The notes under the pieces: generated by a model
What the model saw: only the letters and a program-made list of their open reading frames with translations
What the model was told of the DNA's origin: nothing
Databases searched by the model: none
In this document: one piece after another, positions 9,197 through 17,787 of the stretch
How the letters are laid out: every line of letters starts with the position of its first letter
How positions within the stretch are numbered: the first letter of the stretch is position 1
NCBI RefSeq assembly: GCF_009830105.1
Contig: NZ_WURB01000004.1
Location: 310,001 to 374,000, forward strand
Source: Microvirga makkahensis
GTDB taxonomy: Bacteria > Pseudomonadota > Alphaproteobacteria > Rhizobiales > Beijerinckiaceae
DNA: 64,000 bases
Reading direction: 5' to 3'
Program-made: the position numbers and the translations under genes

Positions 9197-9976
9197 ATGA
9201 AAACGGGATTGGAAGGAAAGCGGGCGCTGGTGCTCGGTGCGAGCAAGGGGCTGGGCTTCGGCATCGCCCAGGGCCTTGCGGAGGAGGGCGCGCGCGTCGC
9301 CGTGGCAAGCCGCACCATGGAGGGGTCCAAGGCAGCCGCCGACAAGATCGGCCGGGACGTGCTGCCTTTCGTCTGCGATACGGGCAAGGCGGATCAGATC
9401 GACGCCCTCGCAAATGACGTGACGGCAGCTTTCGGCGGTGTCGACATTCTCGTGCTCAACAGCGGCGGGCCGCCTCCGGGCAAGGCCCAGGGCGTGTCGT
9501 CCGATCAGTGGCGGCAATCGTTCGAGGCCATGTTCGTCAACCTCGTCCGCATCACGGACCATCTCCTGCCCGGCATGATCGAGCGCAAGTTCGGTCGCAT
9601 CATCTCGGTGATTTCGTCCGGCGTCATTCAGCCGATCCCGAATCTCGCGATCTCGAATGCCATCCGCCCGGCGCTCGTCGGCTGGGGCAAAACGCTTTCG
9701 AGCGAAGTGGCCTCCTCCGGGGTGACTGTCAACGCGATTGCGCCGGGACGCATCGCGACGGATCGCCTGAAGCAGCTCGATGCCGCGAACGCCCAGCGGA
9801 CCGGCCGGTCGGTCGAGGAGGTGGCTGCCGCCGCCCGCGCCGGCATTCCCGCGGGCCGTTATGGCGAGATCGAGGAGTTCGCTGCTGCCGCCGTGTTCCT
9901 GGCGAGCGAGAAGGCCTCGTTTATGACGGGCTCGATTCTGCGCGTGGATGGCGGGCAGATTTCGTCCGTGACCTGA
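9197..9976 (+). CDS. SDR-family oxidoreductase with an altered catalytic motif
   Basis: A 259-residue short-chain dehydrogenase fold: cofactor motif GASKGLGFG (14-22), LVLNSGG in place of the usual NNAG, catalytic-type serine at 140/141 (SVISSG) and a C-terminal GSILRVDGG. Where FabG-like enzymes have YxxxK this protein has SNAIR (Ser153, Arg157), so both Tyr and Lys are replaced. This variant occurs in a recognised SDR subgroup, but the reaction is unclear. It is co-transcribed with the DapA-like aldolase (17-base gap, GGAG site), suggesting a shared pathway. Confidence 0.83.
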   Translation: MKTGLEGKRALVLGASKGLGFGIAQGLAEEGARVAVASRTMEGSKAAADKIGRDVLPFVCDTGKADQIDALANDVTAAFGGVDILVLNSGGPPPGKAQGVSSDQWRQSFEAMFVNLVRITDHLLPGMIERKFGRIISVISSGVIQPIPNLAISNAIRPALVGWGKTLSSEVASSGVTVNAIAPGRIATDRLKQLDAANAQRTGRSVEEVAAAARAGIPAGRYGEIEEFAAAAVFLASEKASFMTGSILRVDGGQISSVT

Positions 9977-10066
9977 CTCGTCGACGGGGAGAGGCGAGCC
10001 CTTGCCTCTCCCGCACACCTCCACGGAGGTGACGCTCCGGTGGTGCCGATCCCCTTGGCCGGAGCG

Positions 10067-10834
10067 CTACTGGGGGGCAGGGACGAGAAGGCCGTTCTCG
10101 ACGAGCGTTGCCCATGTGTCCTCGGCGTTTTCCGCGAAGTGAACGAGCTTGCGGTCCTCGGCGCTGACCATGCCATGTTCGAGCAGGGCGTCGAATTTGA
10201 TGACCGACTGCCAATAGGCCTTGTCGAATAGAACGATCGGAAGAGGGGGAGCCTTGCCGGTCTGACGAAGGGTGAGGATCTCGAAGAGCTCGTCCAGGGT
10301 TCCGAATCCGCCCGGGAACACGACGAGCGCATTGGCTCGCATCGCCAAGTGCATCTTGCGCATGGCGAAGTAATGGAAGCGGAAAGTCAGGTCGGGTGTC
10401 GAATACGGGTTGGGCTCCTGCTCGTGGGGCAGAGTGATATTGAAGCCGATGGACGGGGCTCCGACGTCGGATGCTCCGCGATTGGCGGCTTCCATGATGC
10501 CCGGACCGCCGCCTGTCGCAATGACGTTGTCACGCACGCCGCCGTTCTCAGTCAATGCGCCGCCCCGCTGCGAGGCGATGGCTCCGAAGGCGCGGGCCTC
10601 GCCGTACCAGTAGGGATGCCGTCCGGGCCCGTTCTCACGGACGCGGGCGCTCCCGAACACCACGATGGTGGAGCGCACTCCCCAGATGCGCAGGCTCTCC
10701 TCTGCCTTTGCATATTCGAGCTGGAAGCGGACACCCCGCATGGAATCTCCCAGCAGGAAGTCCTGATCGAGGGCAGCCAAGCGATAGGAGGGAGCGGCGA
10801 GATGGGTCGCGTTGGAGGGCTTTCCGTTATCCAT
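10067..10834 (-). CDS. LOG-family protein (TIGR00730-like nucleotide phosphoribohydrolase)
   Basis: A 255-residue Rossmann-fold protein with the LOG motif PGGFGTLDELFE (from residue 174) and the ATGGGPGIMEAANRGA nucleotide-binding loop (from 106). Family members release cytokinin bases from riboside 5-prime-monophosphates or hydrolyse AMP. The extra 50-residue N-terminal part fits the longer LOG type. The start has AGGAG nine bases upstream. It is convergent with the SDR gene and stands alone. Confidence 0.85.
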   Translation of the reverse strand: MDNGKPSNATHLAAPSYRLAALDQDFLLGDSMRGVRFQLEYAKAEESLRIWGVRSTIVVFGSARVRENGPGRHPYWYGEARAFGAIASQRGGALTENGGVRDNVIATGGGPGIMEAANRGASDVGAPSIGFNITLPHEQEPNPYSTPDLTFRFHYFAMRKMHLAMRANALVVFPGGFGTLDELFEILTLRQTGKAPPLPIVLFDKAYWQSVIKFDALLEHGMVSAEDRKLVHFAENAEDTWATLVENGLLVPAPQ

Positions 10835-10887
10835 AGGCAGGATCTCCTGTGAGCATGGCCCGCAGAAAGCACATCCGTGCGCTGCGG

Positions 10888-11106
10888 TTAAGAGCCCAGA
10901 GGCCCGGTGGGGAGCTCCTGGGGGCTCGATGGTGGAATGCCCACAGGCTCGCCGGGGCTGGGGGCCTCACTGGGGCTCCCGGGCGGAACTCCCAAGGGCT
11001 CCCCGGGGCTTGGAATGCCGGCCGGGCCCGGATCGGGATGGACGGGCTGCGGGACCGGGTTCGGCACATCGGGCTGCGGCGGCGTCGGATTGGGCGTGTC
11101 TGACAT
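10888..11106 (-). CDS. Small proline-rich protein
   Basis: A 72-residue protein made almost entirely of Pro, Gly, Ser, Asp and Glu, beginning MSDTPNPTPPQPDVPNPVPQ and continuing with repeated PSPGEP-type units; it should be unstructured. The start at 11106 has AAGGAAG upstream; an in-frame ATG at 11184 is far less likely. There is no signal peptide or membrane segment. Similar Pro-rich short proteins occur in related genomes without known function. Low sequence complexity means overprediction is possible. Confidence 0.6.
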   Translation of the reverse strand: MSDTPNPTPPQPDVPNPVPQPVHPDPGPAGIPSPGEPLGVPPGSPSEAPSPGEPVGIPPSSPQELPTGPLGS

Positions 11107-11298
11107 GGCGGTCTTCCTTCTGATCGCGACAGAGGTTCGGAACGGAGGACAGACCGCCTTTGTTCCGGGCGCGGCCGGCCACACGACACATGCCGGCCGG
11201 CACCGACCATTTTGGCCTGGGCTCTAAGGTCGAGCTCGCTATAATGATCGTCAAGAGGGGCGAAAACGCTCTTCGAGGGATAAGGGGAGCGCCTGCCT

Positions 11299-12483
11299 GT
11301 GAAACGTCCGTCCTCATCGAATGCCGCTGAGATCCTGCCAGTCGATGGCTATCGGGGAGCCCTTGCAGGCCGCGTGTGGAGGCCGGGCGTCGGTCCTTCT
11401 GTGGTGGCGGTGCGGGAGGAGGGGGTCTTCGACATTTCCGAGACCTTTGCGACGATGAGCGAGCTCTCCGCAGCGGATAATCCCGCACTCGCGGTCAGAG
11501 CGGCGCAAGGCGAGAGGATTGCTTCGCTCGACGAAATCCTTGCCAACACGCCTCCTGCCCGCGACATATCGAGGCCGTGGCTGCTGGCCCCGATCGATCT
11601 TCAGGTGATCAAGGCGGCCGGCGTCACTTTCGCCATATCCATGCTCGAGCGTGTCATCGAGGAACGGGCCCGGGGCAATGCGAGTGCCGCAGCCGCCATC
11701 CGCGCTGAGGTTCTGCGTCTCGTGGGGGACGATCTCAGCCGCCTCAAACCCGGCTCGCCCGAGGCGATGGCCCTGAAGGATGTACTCATTGCCCAAGGAG
11801 CCTGGAGCCAGTATCTCGAGGTCGGCATCGGGCCCGACGCGGAGGTGTTCACCAAGGCGCCGACCTTGTCGGCCGTCGGCACTTTCATGGATGCCGGCCT
11901 GCATCCCAAATCCACCTGGAACAATCCCGAGCCCGAGGTGGTGCTCGTGGTCACGGCCGACGGCAGGATCGTTGGAGCGAGCTTGGGCAACGATGTGAAC
12001 CTCCGCGATTTCGAGGGCCGCTCCGCTTTGCTCCTGTCGAAGGCGAAGGACAACAACGCTTCCTGTGCGTTGGGGCCGTTCATACGCTTCTTCGACGAGA
12101 GCTTCTCTCTCGATGACGTGCGCAGTACGACGGTGACCCTGACGGTGGAAGGCGAGGATGGGTTCACGCTCGAAGGCTCGTCGTCGATCACGAAGATCAG
12201 CCGCGATCCCGAAGACCTCGTTGCGCAAACGCTCGGACCTCACCACCAATATCCCGACGGTTTCGTCCTATTCCTCGGCACCATGTTCGCCCCAACGCAG
12301 GATCGGGACAATCCAGGGATGGGTTTTACGCACAAGACAGGCGACATCGTCACCGTTGCGGCGCCAAAGCTCGGAAAACTCGTGAATCGGATGAAACCAA
12401 GTTCCGAATGTGATCCGTGGACGTTCGGACTTGGCGCGCTCATGAGAAATCTTGCGGCGCGGGGTTTGTTGAAATCTGGGTAG
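11299..12483 (+). CDS. FAH-fold 2-keto-3-deoxy-pentonate dehydratase, XylX-like
   Basis: A 394-residue fumarylacetoacetate-hydrolase-fold protein. Length and motifs match Caulobacter XylX (2-keto-3-deoxy-D-xylonate dehydratase) rather than true FAH: LLAPIDLQVIKAAGVTFA, ERVIEERARG, SQYLEVGIGPDAEVFTK, then NNPEPEV with metal-binding glutamates near 211 and 213, GNDVNLRDFEGRSALLL and KAKDNNASCALGPF. It would convert a 2-keto-3-deoxy sugar acid to a 2-ketoglutarate semialdehyde-type product. Start is GTG with GGGAG upstream. No other xylonate-pathway gene is next to it, so the exact substrate is inferred. Confidence 0.82.
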   Translation: MKRPSSSNAAEILPVDGYRGALAGRVWRPGVGPSVVAVREEGVFDISETFATMSELSAADNPALAVRAAQGERIASLDEILANTPPARDISRPWLLAPIDLQVIKAAGVTFAISMLERVIEERARGNASAAAAIRAEVLRLVGDDLSRLKPGSPEAMALKDVLIAQGAWSQYLEVGIGPDAEVFTKAPTLSAVGTFMDAGLHPKSTWNNPEPEVVLVVTADGRIVGASLGNDVNLRDFEGRSALLLSKAKDNNASCALGPFIRFFDESFSLDDVRSTTVTLTVEGEDGFTLEGSSSITKISRDPEDLVAQTLGPHHQYPDGFVLFLGTMFAPTQDRDNPGMGFTHKTGDIVTVAAPKLGKLVNRMKPSSECDPWTFGLGALMRNLAARGLLKSG

Positions 12484-12830
12484 CTCTTCCGAGATGCCCG
12501 CGTCCTGGCGGTGCGCGTGCATCTCGATGCGAGTAGCAGTCGGCATGTGTTCTGAAATATCTTTGCCCGCGGAATTAACCCCGTTTGCAATTCATTAGGA
12601 GCTTCTCGGGTATTCCATTGAAGTTTGCCTTCCGGACGCCATCATAAGCGCTAACAACGTGTTGTTGGTCCGAAGAGATCCGCTTGACATCACGCTGGAA
12701 TGGAATTTTGTGTCGATGTGTGCGTTCCCGGCATGCTTGATGCGATTTGAAATTTCATTCCGTTAAATGTCGATGCGGCGAACTCTAAAAGCCCGACAGA
12801 GCCTTCGCGCATTGTATCAGAGAGCTTAAA
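12484..12830. other. AT-richer intergenic region with a small palindrome
   Basis: 347 bases without a supported gene. It holds a short palindrome AACAACGTGTTGTT (12653-12666) and a TTGACA (12684-12689) that could be a -35 box for the gene at 12831, though no good -10 follows at the right distance. The 5-prime part after the XylX-like gene shows no obvious terminator with a T-run. Confidence 0.4.
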
Positions 12831-13616
12831 ATGGTTGCTTACAGACGTTATCTCATTGCTTCGTCTCTTGCGCGCCTGATCAGAAAAGAGAGAGGCGGCA
12901 ACCGCATCACGGAAGGCCACTTCCCGAACCAAGCTGACCGGAGCTCTTTCGTGATCGTCGATGGCGACAAGGGAAGTCTTGTTCTCGTTCAAGCGGGAGC
13001 CAACGGTCCGGTCGAGGAGCGCACCGACGTGCCGCGTCCGCATGCAGAGGCGCTGCTCGATGTAACCCCCGGAAAGATCGACTACCTGCTCACTCATCTC
13101 ACCGTCGGCACGCGTGACATTCAGATTGCCCGATTCGTCACGCCAGGGCCGCTCGACATGATCTCCGTGTCGTTCGAGAGCGAGGAAGAGGCGCGGGACT
13201 TCCGACCGCTCTCCTGGTTCGGCCCCGACATTACCTCGGATGCCTCCTACCAGAACCGCTCGATTGCGCTCAATGGCCCGCCGCAGGTGCCGGAGGTTCC
13301 GTTGACGAACGCAGCGCTCAACAGCCTGCTCGACACCCTTGAGAACCGCTATGGGGGTGGACGCGCGTATGCTTCGCAGCCCCAGCCGCAGACCAGGACT
13401 GCGGCCGAGGTCGAACTCGTCCAGAGCGGAACCGCCGCCGCTGGGTCCGAGAAAGCAGCTTCTGCAGCTCAGGGCCGGTCACAGGCACAGCAGACGCCGC
13501 CCGTTTCGACCGATGTCGAGATCGCGGAGGATGAGAACAACGACGATCTCAATCTCAGCATCGAGGACAACGTGATCCGTGAGCTGGCGCGGTCCTTACG
13601 GCCCCAGAGGCGATAG
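12831..13616 (+). CDS. Degenerate CYTH-domain protein with disordered C-terminal tail
   Basis: A 261-residue protein. Residues 2-150 follow the layout of CYTH triphosphate tunnel enzymes: RRYLIASSLARL at the N-terminus, SFVIVDGDKGSLVL for the RxRxxxxxxxLTIK strand, ERTDVPRPHAEALL for EYEIPxxxAxxLL, SFESEEEARDF for VELxSEExAxxF, and WFGPDITSDASYQNRSIAL for WLGxEVTxDPxYxNxxLA. The signature ExExK is replaced (Val2, Tyr4, Arg6) and other charged tunnel residues are lost, so catalysis is doubtful. Residues 170-235 are rich in Gln, Ala and Thr. Function unknown; the CYTH link is my alignment by eye. Confidence 0.6.
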   Translation: MVAYRRYLIASSLARLIRKERGGNRITEGHFPNQADRSSFVIVDGDKGSLVLVQAGANGPVEERTDVPRPHAEALLDVTPGKIDYLLTHLTVGTRDIQIARFVTPGPLDMISVSFESEEEARDFRPLSWFGPDITSDASYQNRSIALNGPPQVPEVPLTNAALNSLLDTLENRYGGGRAYASQPQPQTRTAAEVELVQSGTAAAGSEKAASAAQGRSQAQQTPPVSTDVEIAEDENNDDLNLSIEDNVIRELARSLRPQRR

Positions 13617-13626
13617 AAATCTCACA

Positions 13627-13653
13627 AAGCCCGGCTCAAGAGCCGGGCTTTTC
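13627..13653. terminator. Bidirectional intrinsic terminator
   Basis: A 10-bp perfect stem AAGCCCGGCT / AGCCGGGCTT (13627-13636 and 13641-13650) with a CAAG loop. It is flanked by A residues on the left and TT on the right, and lies between the convergent stops at 13616 and 13655. Confidence 0.85.
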
Positions 13654-13654
13654 G

Positions 13655-14518
13655 CTAGCTCGGCAGGACGACGCAGCTGCCGCCAAGGGAGCGGATCTTC
13701 CTGCACAGTTCCTCTCCGCCCTTGCGGGACTCGGCAGGGATGCGCACACGGTAGAAAATTCTCGTTCCGCGATAACGCAACCTGGTGCCGATGATCATGG
13801 GGCGCGTATCCTTCAGCAATGATGCGTAAGCCGCGCTGGAACGCTTGTATGAGGCCAGCGCACGTGCTTTCGAAAAGTTGCCGGCCAACTGAACGCCCCA
13901 GGGCGCGAATGGGGCTTCTATTTCGTCGGCTCGTCCCGGCTGTCGAAGAACCGCAACGATCTGCTGGCAACTTTCCGGATCCTGTTCGGCACTTTCCTGC
14001 TCTGGCGGCGCCGGAGGTTTCTTCAGATCCTCCGCCCATTCCTCAACGACGCGCCCGGTGACGGAAGCGACATAGTTTCGCGTCTCCCGAGGCAGATCAC
14101 CGCGTCCCGAGAGCCATGACGAGACCCGGGTGGGGCCACCATTATAGGCGGCCGCCGCCAGACCTAGATTGCCGAAGCGCTCGGAGAGCTCGGCGATCAG
14201 TTCCGCGGCCTTGGGAATTGCCTGCTCGGGATCGAACGGATCGGCCAATCCGCGCTCCTTCGCGGTTCCTGGCATGAATTGCGCCACACCCTGTGCGCCG
14301 GCCGGGCTCACCACGCTCGTGCGGAACGAGCTTTCCTGCCAGATCAGTTTCGTCAGGAAGTCGCGCGGGACGTTCTGTCTCTGCGCCGCTCCTTCGATCA
14401 GACGACACAGGGCCTGCTCGACGGTTTCTCCCGAACGGGATGGGGCAGCCCAGCCCGACTCGCAGACGGCGAGAACGCCGCAGAGTGGCAACAGCCAGAC
14501 GCGCATGTCACATGCCAT
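13655..14518 (-). CDS. Lytic transglycosylase (SLT domain) with C-terminal SPOR-like domain
   Basis: A 287-residue exported murein lyase. A signal peptide spans about residues 1-24. The SLT domain (about 40-160) has the catalytic glutamate in WQESSF (Glu62), the AQGVAQFMPGTA block and AAYNGGP. A Pro/Glu-rich linker follows, then about 80 C-terminal residues (from PWGVQLAGNFSKARALA to GGSCVVL) that fit a SPOR peptidoglycan-binding fold. It cleaves glycan strands to 1,6-anhydro products in the periplasm. An alternative start lies at 14506. Confidence 0.88.
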   Translation of the reverse strand: MACDMRVWLLPLCGVLAVCESGWAAPSRSGETVEQALCRLIEGAAQRQNVPRDFLTKLIWQESSFRTSVVSPAGAQGVAQFMPGTAKERGLADPFDPEQAIPKAAELIAELSERFGNLGLAAAAYNGGPTRVSSWLSGRGDLPRETRNYVASVTGRVVEEWAEDLKKPPAPPEQESAEQDPESCQQIVAVLRQPGRADEIEAPFAPWGVQLAGNFSKARALASYKRSSAAYASLLKDTRPMIIGTRLRYRGTRIFYRVRIPAESRKGGEELCRKIRSLGGSCVVLPS

Positions 14519-14553
14519 GAGATAAATTTATGCAGCCTGAGAAGAGTCAAAGC

Positions 14554-15021
14554 CTAGAGATAGGCGATCATTCGTCCGGCCAAGAGGGTGGCGATCCATG
14601 CGATCAGCGAAGCGAATGCATAAAGGCGCACGTCCGGCGGCAGCGCATCGGCACGCAAGGCGGTGCCGAAGCGGAAATGGAACAGGATGACATTGACGAG
14701 CCCGGCGGCGATAAATGCCAGCTTGGCATAGAAGGCGGGGTTGGTGCCGAGCGCCCGCGCCTCGACGGCCAGAAGAAGGATGCCTGAGGGAACTTGCAGT
14801 GCCAGCCCCGAAGCCGCGAGGGGGATGGCATAACGGCCGACCTGCCGCGCATTCTTCCCACGCTCCGCCAAGACTTTGAGATCGAAGACCGCGATGCCTC
14901 CGACGACGAAGGCGGCTCCGAGCACATGAAGCAGATTCGCAACCGTGTAGAGCCAGGCTGAGTGGCGCCCCACATGTCCAAGCCAGGAGGCCTCCAATGC
15001 GGCGAGCATCTCGAAATACAT
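14554..15021 (-). CDS. Small four-helix membrane protein (DUF6644-like)
   Basis: A 155-residue inner-membrane protein with four predicted segments at roughly 24-46, 64-84, 95-115 and 134-154, and the conserved-looking LLHVLGAAFVVGGIAVFDL. It lies 4 bases after the DUF6152-type gene, an association common in this order. Function is unknown; the histidine-containing helices could bind a metal or haem, which is speculation. The family name is from memory. Confidence 0.65.
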   Translation of the reverse strand: MYFEMLAALEASWLGHVGRHSAWLYTVANLLHVLGAAFVVGGIAVFDLKVLAERGKNARQVGRYAIPLAASGLALQVPSGILLLAVEARALGTNPAFYAKLAFIAAGLVNVILFHFRFGTALRADALPPDVRLYAFASLIAWIATLLAGRMIAYL

Positions 15022-15025
15022 GGCG

Positions 15026-15382
15026 CTAGCGCAGCTCGAAGGTCCTGCCGCCCACGACGATCCTCTCTGCTCTCATCTCGCTCTCGACCCTGGTCGAGGG
15101 ATAGCCTTCGAGGGTGACCCGCGTCCCGGGCCTGATCATGTCCGGCTCCAGCCCGCGGGCATTCATGCGGAAGGGAGGCGCCAGAACCGCCTCCCAATCT
15201 TTGTTCTCGTGCCTTACGGAAACGGTCACGTGGGGGTTTTGCCAGCTCGCCTGCTGAACCGCGCCGGTGATGGAAATCTGTCTGGATGCGTCATAGCTGC
15301 CCCAGCCATGGTGAGCGAGAGCAAAGCCGCCGGTCTGCAGGGTGACAGATAGGCATAGAACGAACAGAGGACGTTTCATCAT
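15026..15382 (-). CDS. Exported DUF6152-type protein
   Basis: A 118-residue secreted protein. The signal peptide covers about residues 1-23, and the mature protein starts with the family hallmark AHHGWGSYD, followed by ITGAVQQASWQNPHV and PGTRVTLEGYPS, a small OB-like beta fold. DUF6152 proteins are periplasmic with no proven role. It is the first gene of a two-gene operon with the membrane protein at 14554. Confidence 0.8.
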   Translation of the reverse strand: MMKRPLFVLCLSVTLQTGGFALAHHGWGSYDASRQISITGAVQQASWQNPHVTVSVRHENKDWEAVLAPPFRMNARGLEPDMIRPGTRVTLEGYPSTRVESEMRAERIVVGGRTFELR

Positions 15383-15566
15383 GTAACCTCTGTGCTATTG
15401 TTCAGGATCGAGCAAAGGTTCTCTCGAAGAGCGGCGCCGTCAAGGCGTATAACCTGACTTTCGGCCTGGATCAGTGACTTGTGATCGAATGCAACAGGGT
15501 TGACCCTCCAGAGCTCTCCGGAGATATGCTGGCCCGGACGAATCACAACGCTGCTCCGGTGGTACC

Positions 15567-15866
15567 ATGGCTTCATTCTTCAAAGATCTCTGGACCCGAT
15601 TTTCGGGAGCGGGCGGCCGTGACAGTGCCAGCGAGCCGGCCGCTGCGACAGTGGAGTACAAGGGCTTCCGCATCCGCCCTGCGCCCTATCCCTCGAAGGG
15701 GCAGTACCAGACCGCCGGAACGATCGAGAAGGATTGCGAGGGGGGCGTGAAGGAGCACCGCTTCGTGCGCGCCGAAACTCATGCGAGCAAGGATGATGCG
15801 GTGGCCTTCGCGATCGTCAAAGGCAAGCAGATCATCGACGAGCAGGGCGAAGGCATCTTCACCTGA
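15567..15866 (+). CDS. HlyU-family protein
   Basis: A 99-residue protein of the HlyU family (PF10115). The diagnostic part is VEYKGFRIRPAPY, followed by TAGTIEKDCEGGVKEHRFVR, and DAVAFAIVKGKQIIDEQGEG near the C-terminus. HlyU of Vibrio regulates haemolysin, but many alphaproteobacterial members are stand-alone with no known target. The N-terminal 28 residues are variable and Ala/Ser rich. It stands between a divergent DUF6152 gene and catalase. Confidence 0.88.
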   Translation: MASFFKDLWTRFSGAGGRDSASEPAAATVEYKGFRIRPAPYPSKGQYQTAGTIEKDCEGGVKEHRFVRAETHASKDDAVAFAIVKGKQIIDEQGEGIFT

Positions 15867-16023
15867 CAGGGAGACCGTTTCAATTCTCCGCCGTCTATTT
15901 CCTTTCGTATCGTCTGCATCAGGTAATCCCTTTCGCCGCATCTGAACGAGGCTGCGAAACCCGTGGTGGCATCGAGTGTTGGCTCGTGGTCAATCACTGG
16001 CCGCACCAGGAAGGGAGAACCAG

Positions 16024-17760
16024 ATGGCTAACAGTCCCAAGAACCCCAAATCCGGCAAGTCCTCCGCGTCCGAGACATCAGGCCAGGTTCTGACGAACCG
16101 GCAGGGTCATCCCATCGCCAATAATCAGTCGCAGCGTACGGTCGGGTCGCGCGGGCCGGCGACGTTGGAAAATTATCAGTTCCTCGAGAAGATCACGCAT
16201 TTCGACCGGGAGCGGATTCCGGAGCGCGTGGTCCATGCCCGCGGCTTCGTGTGCTATGGAGAATTCGAGGCCACCGGCAAGATCGGCGACGAGCCCGCCT
16301 CCAAATACACCCGCGCCAAGCTGTTCCAGGAGGCCGGCAAGAAGACGCCGCTCGCGATCCGCTTTTCCACCGTGATCGGCGGGCGCGACTCCTCGGAAGT
16401 GGCGCGCGATCCGCGCGGATTTGCCGTGAAGTTCTACACGGAAGACGGAAACTGGGACCTCGTCGGCAACAATCTCGCGGTTTTCTTCATTCGGGACGCC
16501 ATCAAGTTTCCGGATGTCATTCACTCCCTCAAGCCGGATCCAGTCACGTTTCGCCAGGAGCCGAACCGCATTTTCGACTTCATGAGTCAGACGCCGGAAT
16601 CCATGCACATGCTGACCCATTTGTTCAGCCCGCGGGGCATTCCGGCGAGCTACCGGCACATGGAGGGGTTTGGCGTCAACACCTATAAGATGGTCAATGC
16701 CCAAGGCGACACGGTGCTGGTGAAGTATCACTTCCACCCCCGCTGCGGCCTGGCGAGCCTGACGGCCGAGGAGGCTGCCAAGGTTCAGGGACAGGATCTC
16801 GGCTCCGCCTCCAAGGATCTGTACGAGGCCATCGAGCGTGGAGAGTACCCGCAATGGGACATGTATGTGCAGATCATGGAGGATCACGATCACCCCGAAC
16901 TCGACTGGGATCCGCTGGACGACACCAAGATCTGGCCGGAGAGGGATTTCCCGCTGCGCCATGTCGGCGTGATGACGCTCAATCGCAACGTCCAGGATCA
17001 TTTCAATGAAAACGAGCAGATCGCCATGGGCACGGGCGTTCTGGTGGATGGACTCGACTTCTCGGACGACAAGATGCTGGTCGGGCGCACCTTCTCCTAC
17101 TCGGATACCCAGCGCTACCGCGTCGGCACCAATTATCTCCAGCTGCCTGTGAATCAGGCGAAAAACGCCAAGGTCGCCACAAACCTCAACGGCGGCCAGA
17201 TGTCCTATGGCCGCGATCTCGCGCCGGGGCAGAACCCGCACGTGAACTACGAGCCGTCGATTCATGGCGGCCTGCACGAGTCGTCGCGCGAGGAGCCGAA
17301 CAATCCTCCCGAGATCCGTGGACGCCTGACCCGCAGCGTGATCGAGCGTCGCAACGACTATAGTCATGCGCGCGGGCGCTACTGCACCATGATGGAGTGG
17401 GAGCGGGACGACCTGGTGCTCAACATGGGTACGCTGCTCGGCCAGTGCGAGCGGGACGTTCAGGAGCGCATGGTGTGGCACCTGTTCATGGTTCACGACG
17501 ATTATGGCAGCCGGGTCGGGGACATGCTCGGCATCACCGCCGACGACGTTCGGCACTTGCCGCCGCTGCCGAAACAGGTTCTCACCGACGATGAAAAAGG
17601 GCGGATGGAGAAGCTGGGCAGGAACGGCGATCCGATCGACCCGACCGTGTGGGGCCAGTGGACGAGTTCCGTGAAGAACTACAAGGCCTCCGCCGAGGAG
17701 GTCCTGGGGGGAATGCGGAACGTTCCGACCGAGCCGGCAACCCGTCAGGCAGCGGAGTAG
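16024..17760 (+). CDS. katE: Monofunctional haem catalase
   Basis: A 578-residue catalase that decomposes hydrogen peroxide. The distal histidine lies in ERVVHARG, the distal asparagine in [10 protein letters not shown], and the proximal haem tyrosine in [26 protein letters not shown] and the long [14 protein letters not shown] block are typical. About 75 C-terminal residues extend past the core but no large-subunit flavodoxin-like domain is present. The start at 16024 has GAAGGGAG upstream; an in-frame ATG at 15976 lacks one. The symbol is by family, not proven orthology to E. coli KatE. Confidence 0.92.
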   Translation: MANSPKNPKSGKSSASETSGQVLTNRQGHPIANNQSQRTVGSRGPATLENYQFLEKITHFDRERIPERVVHARGFVCYGEFEATGKIGDEPASKYTRAKLFQEAGKKTPLAIRFSTVIGGRDSSEVARDPRGFAVKFYTEDGNWDLVGNNLAVFFIRDAIKFPDVIHSLKPDPVTFRQEPNRIFDFMSQTPESMHMLTHLFSPRGIPASYRHMEGFGVNTYKMVNAQGDTVLVKYHFHPRCGLASLTAEEAAKVQGQDLGSASKDLYEAIERGEYPQWDMYVQIMEDHDHPELDWDPLDDTKIWPERDFPLRHVGVMTLNRNVQDHFNENEQIAMGTGVLVDGLDFSDDKMLVGRTFSYSDTQRYRVGTNYLQLPVNQAKNAKVATNLNGGQMSYGRDLAPGQNPHVNYEPSIHGGLHESSREEPNNPPEIRGRLTRSVIERRNDYSHARGRYCTMMEWERDDLVLNMGTLLGQCERDVQERMVWHLFMVHDDYGSRVGDMLGITADDVRHLPPLPKQVLTDDEKGRMEKLGRNGDPIDPTVWGQWTSSVKNYKASAEEVLGGMRNVPTEPATRQAAE

Positions 17761-17787
17761 GAATCCTCCGGAGGAAAGCAAGTCGAA

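Noticed and set aside
16246..16275. The catalase reads GFVCYGEF where many homologues have an AHG or AFG triplet, which first looked like loss of the catalytic distal histidine.
   Set aside because: The true distal histidine is the one in RVVHARG a few residues earlier (as in bovine catalase His75), and it is present, as are the distal Asn and proximal Tyr. The change is at a non-catalytic position.
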